This document shows positions 31,241 to 32,500 of a DNA stretch of 32,500 bases, piece by piece. A program made the position numbers and the translations under genes. The stretch is from Cryptomeria japonica (lineage: Eukaryota; Streptophyta; Pinopsida; Cupressales; Cupressaceae), in assembly GCF_030272615.1 (NCBI RefSeq), contig NW_026729351.1:1-32500 (forward strand), written 5' to 3'. The first letter of the stretch is position 1; each line of letters opens with the position of its first letter. Under the pieces are notes generated by a model that was given only the letters and a program-made list of their open reading frames with translations, made no database searches and was not told the origin of the DNA.

Positions 31241-32138
31241 GCTTCCTGCCTTCAACGCCCTTTTTACACCTCGATTGCTATGCGCGGGCTCGTTGGCGTC
31301 TATCACCTCTCTGCGAAGAGTGGCACGATGATTGTTGGGGTAAATCGTAGCAGTCCGATCTCTGGCCTTGGGCCATTGTGAGGGCTGATCGATTTCCTGT
31401 GCGCATCTCGTGTTCGCCCAGTAACAGACTCGACGACTTGTAATCGGTCTTGTTCCCGATTGTTCCTGGAGGTAGTCTTCGGAACTCTTGGATTTGACCT
31501 GTCACTCGAACTATCCTCTTCCGAGGATGCTTGTGTGTGTGTGCTTGTGCCATTTCCTTGGCGGTATTAACGAGATATTAAAGAGCGGAGTGAGCGCCTC
31601 GCCCAGCTATGTTTGGGGCTCTCACTCCCTTACCCGGTGTGCGACCGCTTTGCACGTAGGTTGCGGAGCATCGCGACTCTTTCGATGTTTGGCGGTTGTC
31701 TTCCGGTGATGCGTTGGTCCCGAAGTGCACGTTACTAGCATTTCTGCCATTGTTCTCGATCTTTGGCACGTTCCTTCGTTGCAATTGGATATATATCTCC
31801 GTTTATATGCGCAGGCTTCTCCCGCCTATTCAGCGCTGTCCCACTCTCAGCACTCTCGTGGTCTCCTTGGCTTCTCTCTCCCGTGAGCGAGCTCTCTTCT
31901 CGAGTCTTTTCCATGTCCCATGGAGGTTGCCTTGCGAAATTCGGGCACACAAACGTGACCGGATAAGAGCGGAATTGCCTATGAGGAGAAGCTCACCTTA
32001 GGGAGCAGCAATGTCGAGTGTTTCGACAGAGGGTAGAGGGGGCGTTGTTTGGGCGGTTGCACAAAAGAGTGCTACGTTTGCACTGAAGGTTGCTTCTTCG
32101 TCTCCGACGAACTCTTCGAGGCAAAAAAGCTTGTTTAC
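31241..32138 (+). other. Unique leader sequence
   Basis: This is non-repetitive sequence of balanced composition. I looked for another Pol I start motif, an 18S start, tRNA-like boxes and convincing reading frames and found none. The nearest TATATA-like words (GGATATATATCTCC near 31788 and GCATATACC near 32193) lack the following G run. Confidence 0.5.
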
Positions 32139-32140
32139 GG

Positions 32141-32182
32141 GGTCGAGGTGGGACTGTTCGTGCGAGTTGCGCCACCAAAAGT
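32141..32182 (+). repeat. 42-bp ETS duplication, copy 1
   Basis: The segment runs from GGTCGAGGTGGGACTGTTCG to GCCACCAAAAGT and matches 32459-32500 with about five substitutions. The copies are 318 bp apart. Confidence 0.8.
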
Positions 32183-32458
32183 GCGTAGGGGGCATATACC
32201 TGGGAAATGGATGTCTCTGAGTGGCCTTACTCGGTCGCGTGCACGGTGCATTCTCTAACGGCAGGACTGTCGCGAGCATGTGCGGTTCGGATGTTTTCGG
32301 GTAAAGGGTTCCGTACGGGATGTTCTTCCCAGGCTCCTGTGAACCGAGACTCTGCATCGTCATGCTCCGGCTCCCGTGGGTGCTTCATGCCTCGTCGAGC
32401 TGTTTGTCGTGGACGATTAAGGCCGAGGCCTTCCTTCGAGAGGGGAATTGTTCAGGCT

Positions 32459-32500
32459 GGTCGAGGCGGGATTGTTCGTGCGGGGTGCACCACCAAAAGT
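32459..32500 (+). repeat. 42-bp ETS duplication, copy 2 (cut by window end)
   Basis: The segment runs from GGTCGAGGCGGGATTGTTCG to CACCACCAAAAGT. The window ends at the last matching base, so the repeat probably continues and may be part of a subrepeat of about 318 bp near the 18S gene. Confidence 0.75.

Larger units (their letters stand above)
26245..32500 (+). other. Putative 5' external transcribed spacer of 45S pre-rRNA (partial)
   Basis: This is everything downstream of the last Pol I start motif. It contains the leader hairpin, the 188-bp array, decayed repeats and unique sequence. No further TATATAGGGG match and no 18S 5' end (the conserved CTGGTTGATCCTGCC start) is present up to 32500. 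Assignment as transcribed leader rests on the promoter motif and orientation. At more than 6.2 kb it would be long for a plant. Confidence 0.55.

Noticed and set aside
31780-31810. TATATATCTCC near 31788 as a fourteenth Pol I start
   Set aside because: It lacks the G run after TATATA and the AATCGGACAAATA element upstream.

Overview
The window is non-coding, nuclear ribosomal intergenic spacer (IGS) DNA from a land plant. Three copies of a plant-type 5S rRNA gene lie on the minus strand (3509-3626, 11383-11500, 19319-19436). Thirteen copies of the plant RNA polymerase I start motif TATATAGGGG lie on the plus strand (22147-26248). A long repeat-rich leader follows, which I read as the 5' external transcribed spacer (5'ETS) of a 45S (18S-5.8S-26S) unit whose 18S lies beyond the right end. 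No protein-coding gene is supported. This is therefore a linked (L-type) 5S-45S arrangement with the 5S genes antisense to the 45S unit. The very long spacer and the 5S sequence (GCGTTAGTGC near nt 17-26, GC-rich 3' half) suggest a gymnosperm. That is an inference, and ferns or bryophytes are not excluded.

Layout: (1) 1-20690 is a higher-order tandem array of about 7.9-kb units: the right 4.88 kb of unit A (1-4880), unit B (4881-12754, 7874 bp) and unit C (12755-20690, 7936 bp). Each unit contains, in order: a GC-rich field built on the palindrome GGTGCGCACC, interrupted by about nine T-rich/A-rich islands; a GC-rich spacer; one minus-strand 5S gene; an A-rich block of about 380 bp; and a C-rich 'CACCCACCTTGG' block. 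The units are nearly identical. (2) 20691-21890 is an expanded, diverged C-rich block. (3) 21890-26620 is the promoter region: six promoters in about 157-bp units, a 52-bp satellite, four promoters in 311-bp units, a 50/56-bp mini-array, then three promoters in 441/480-bp units. (4) 26621-30565 is a 188-bp tandem array of about 21 copies, followed by decayed copies to about 31240. (5) 31240-32500 is mostly unique leader with one 42-bp duplication.

Working model (inference): Pol I starts at the most downstream promoter (26239) and possibly at the twelve upstream spacer promoters, reading rightwards towards 18S. Pol III reads the 5S genes leftwards. Two candidate RNA structures stand out at the transcript start. 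One is a short 5'-terminal stem possible at all thirteen start sites. The other is a roughly 33-bp stem after promoters 11-13, supported by two covarying base pairs. The many open frames come from GC-rich tandem repeats that lack stop codons, not from genes.
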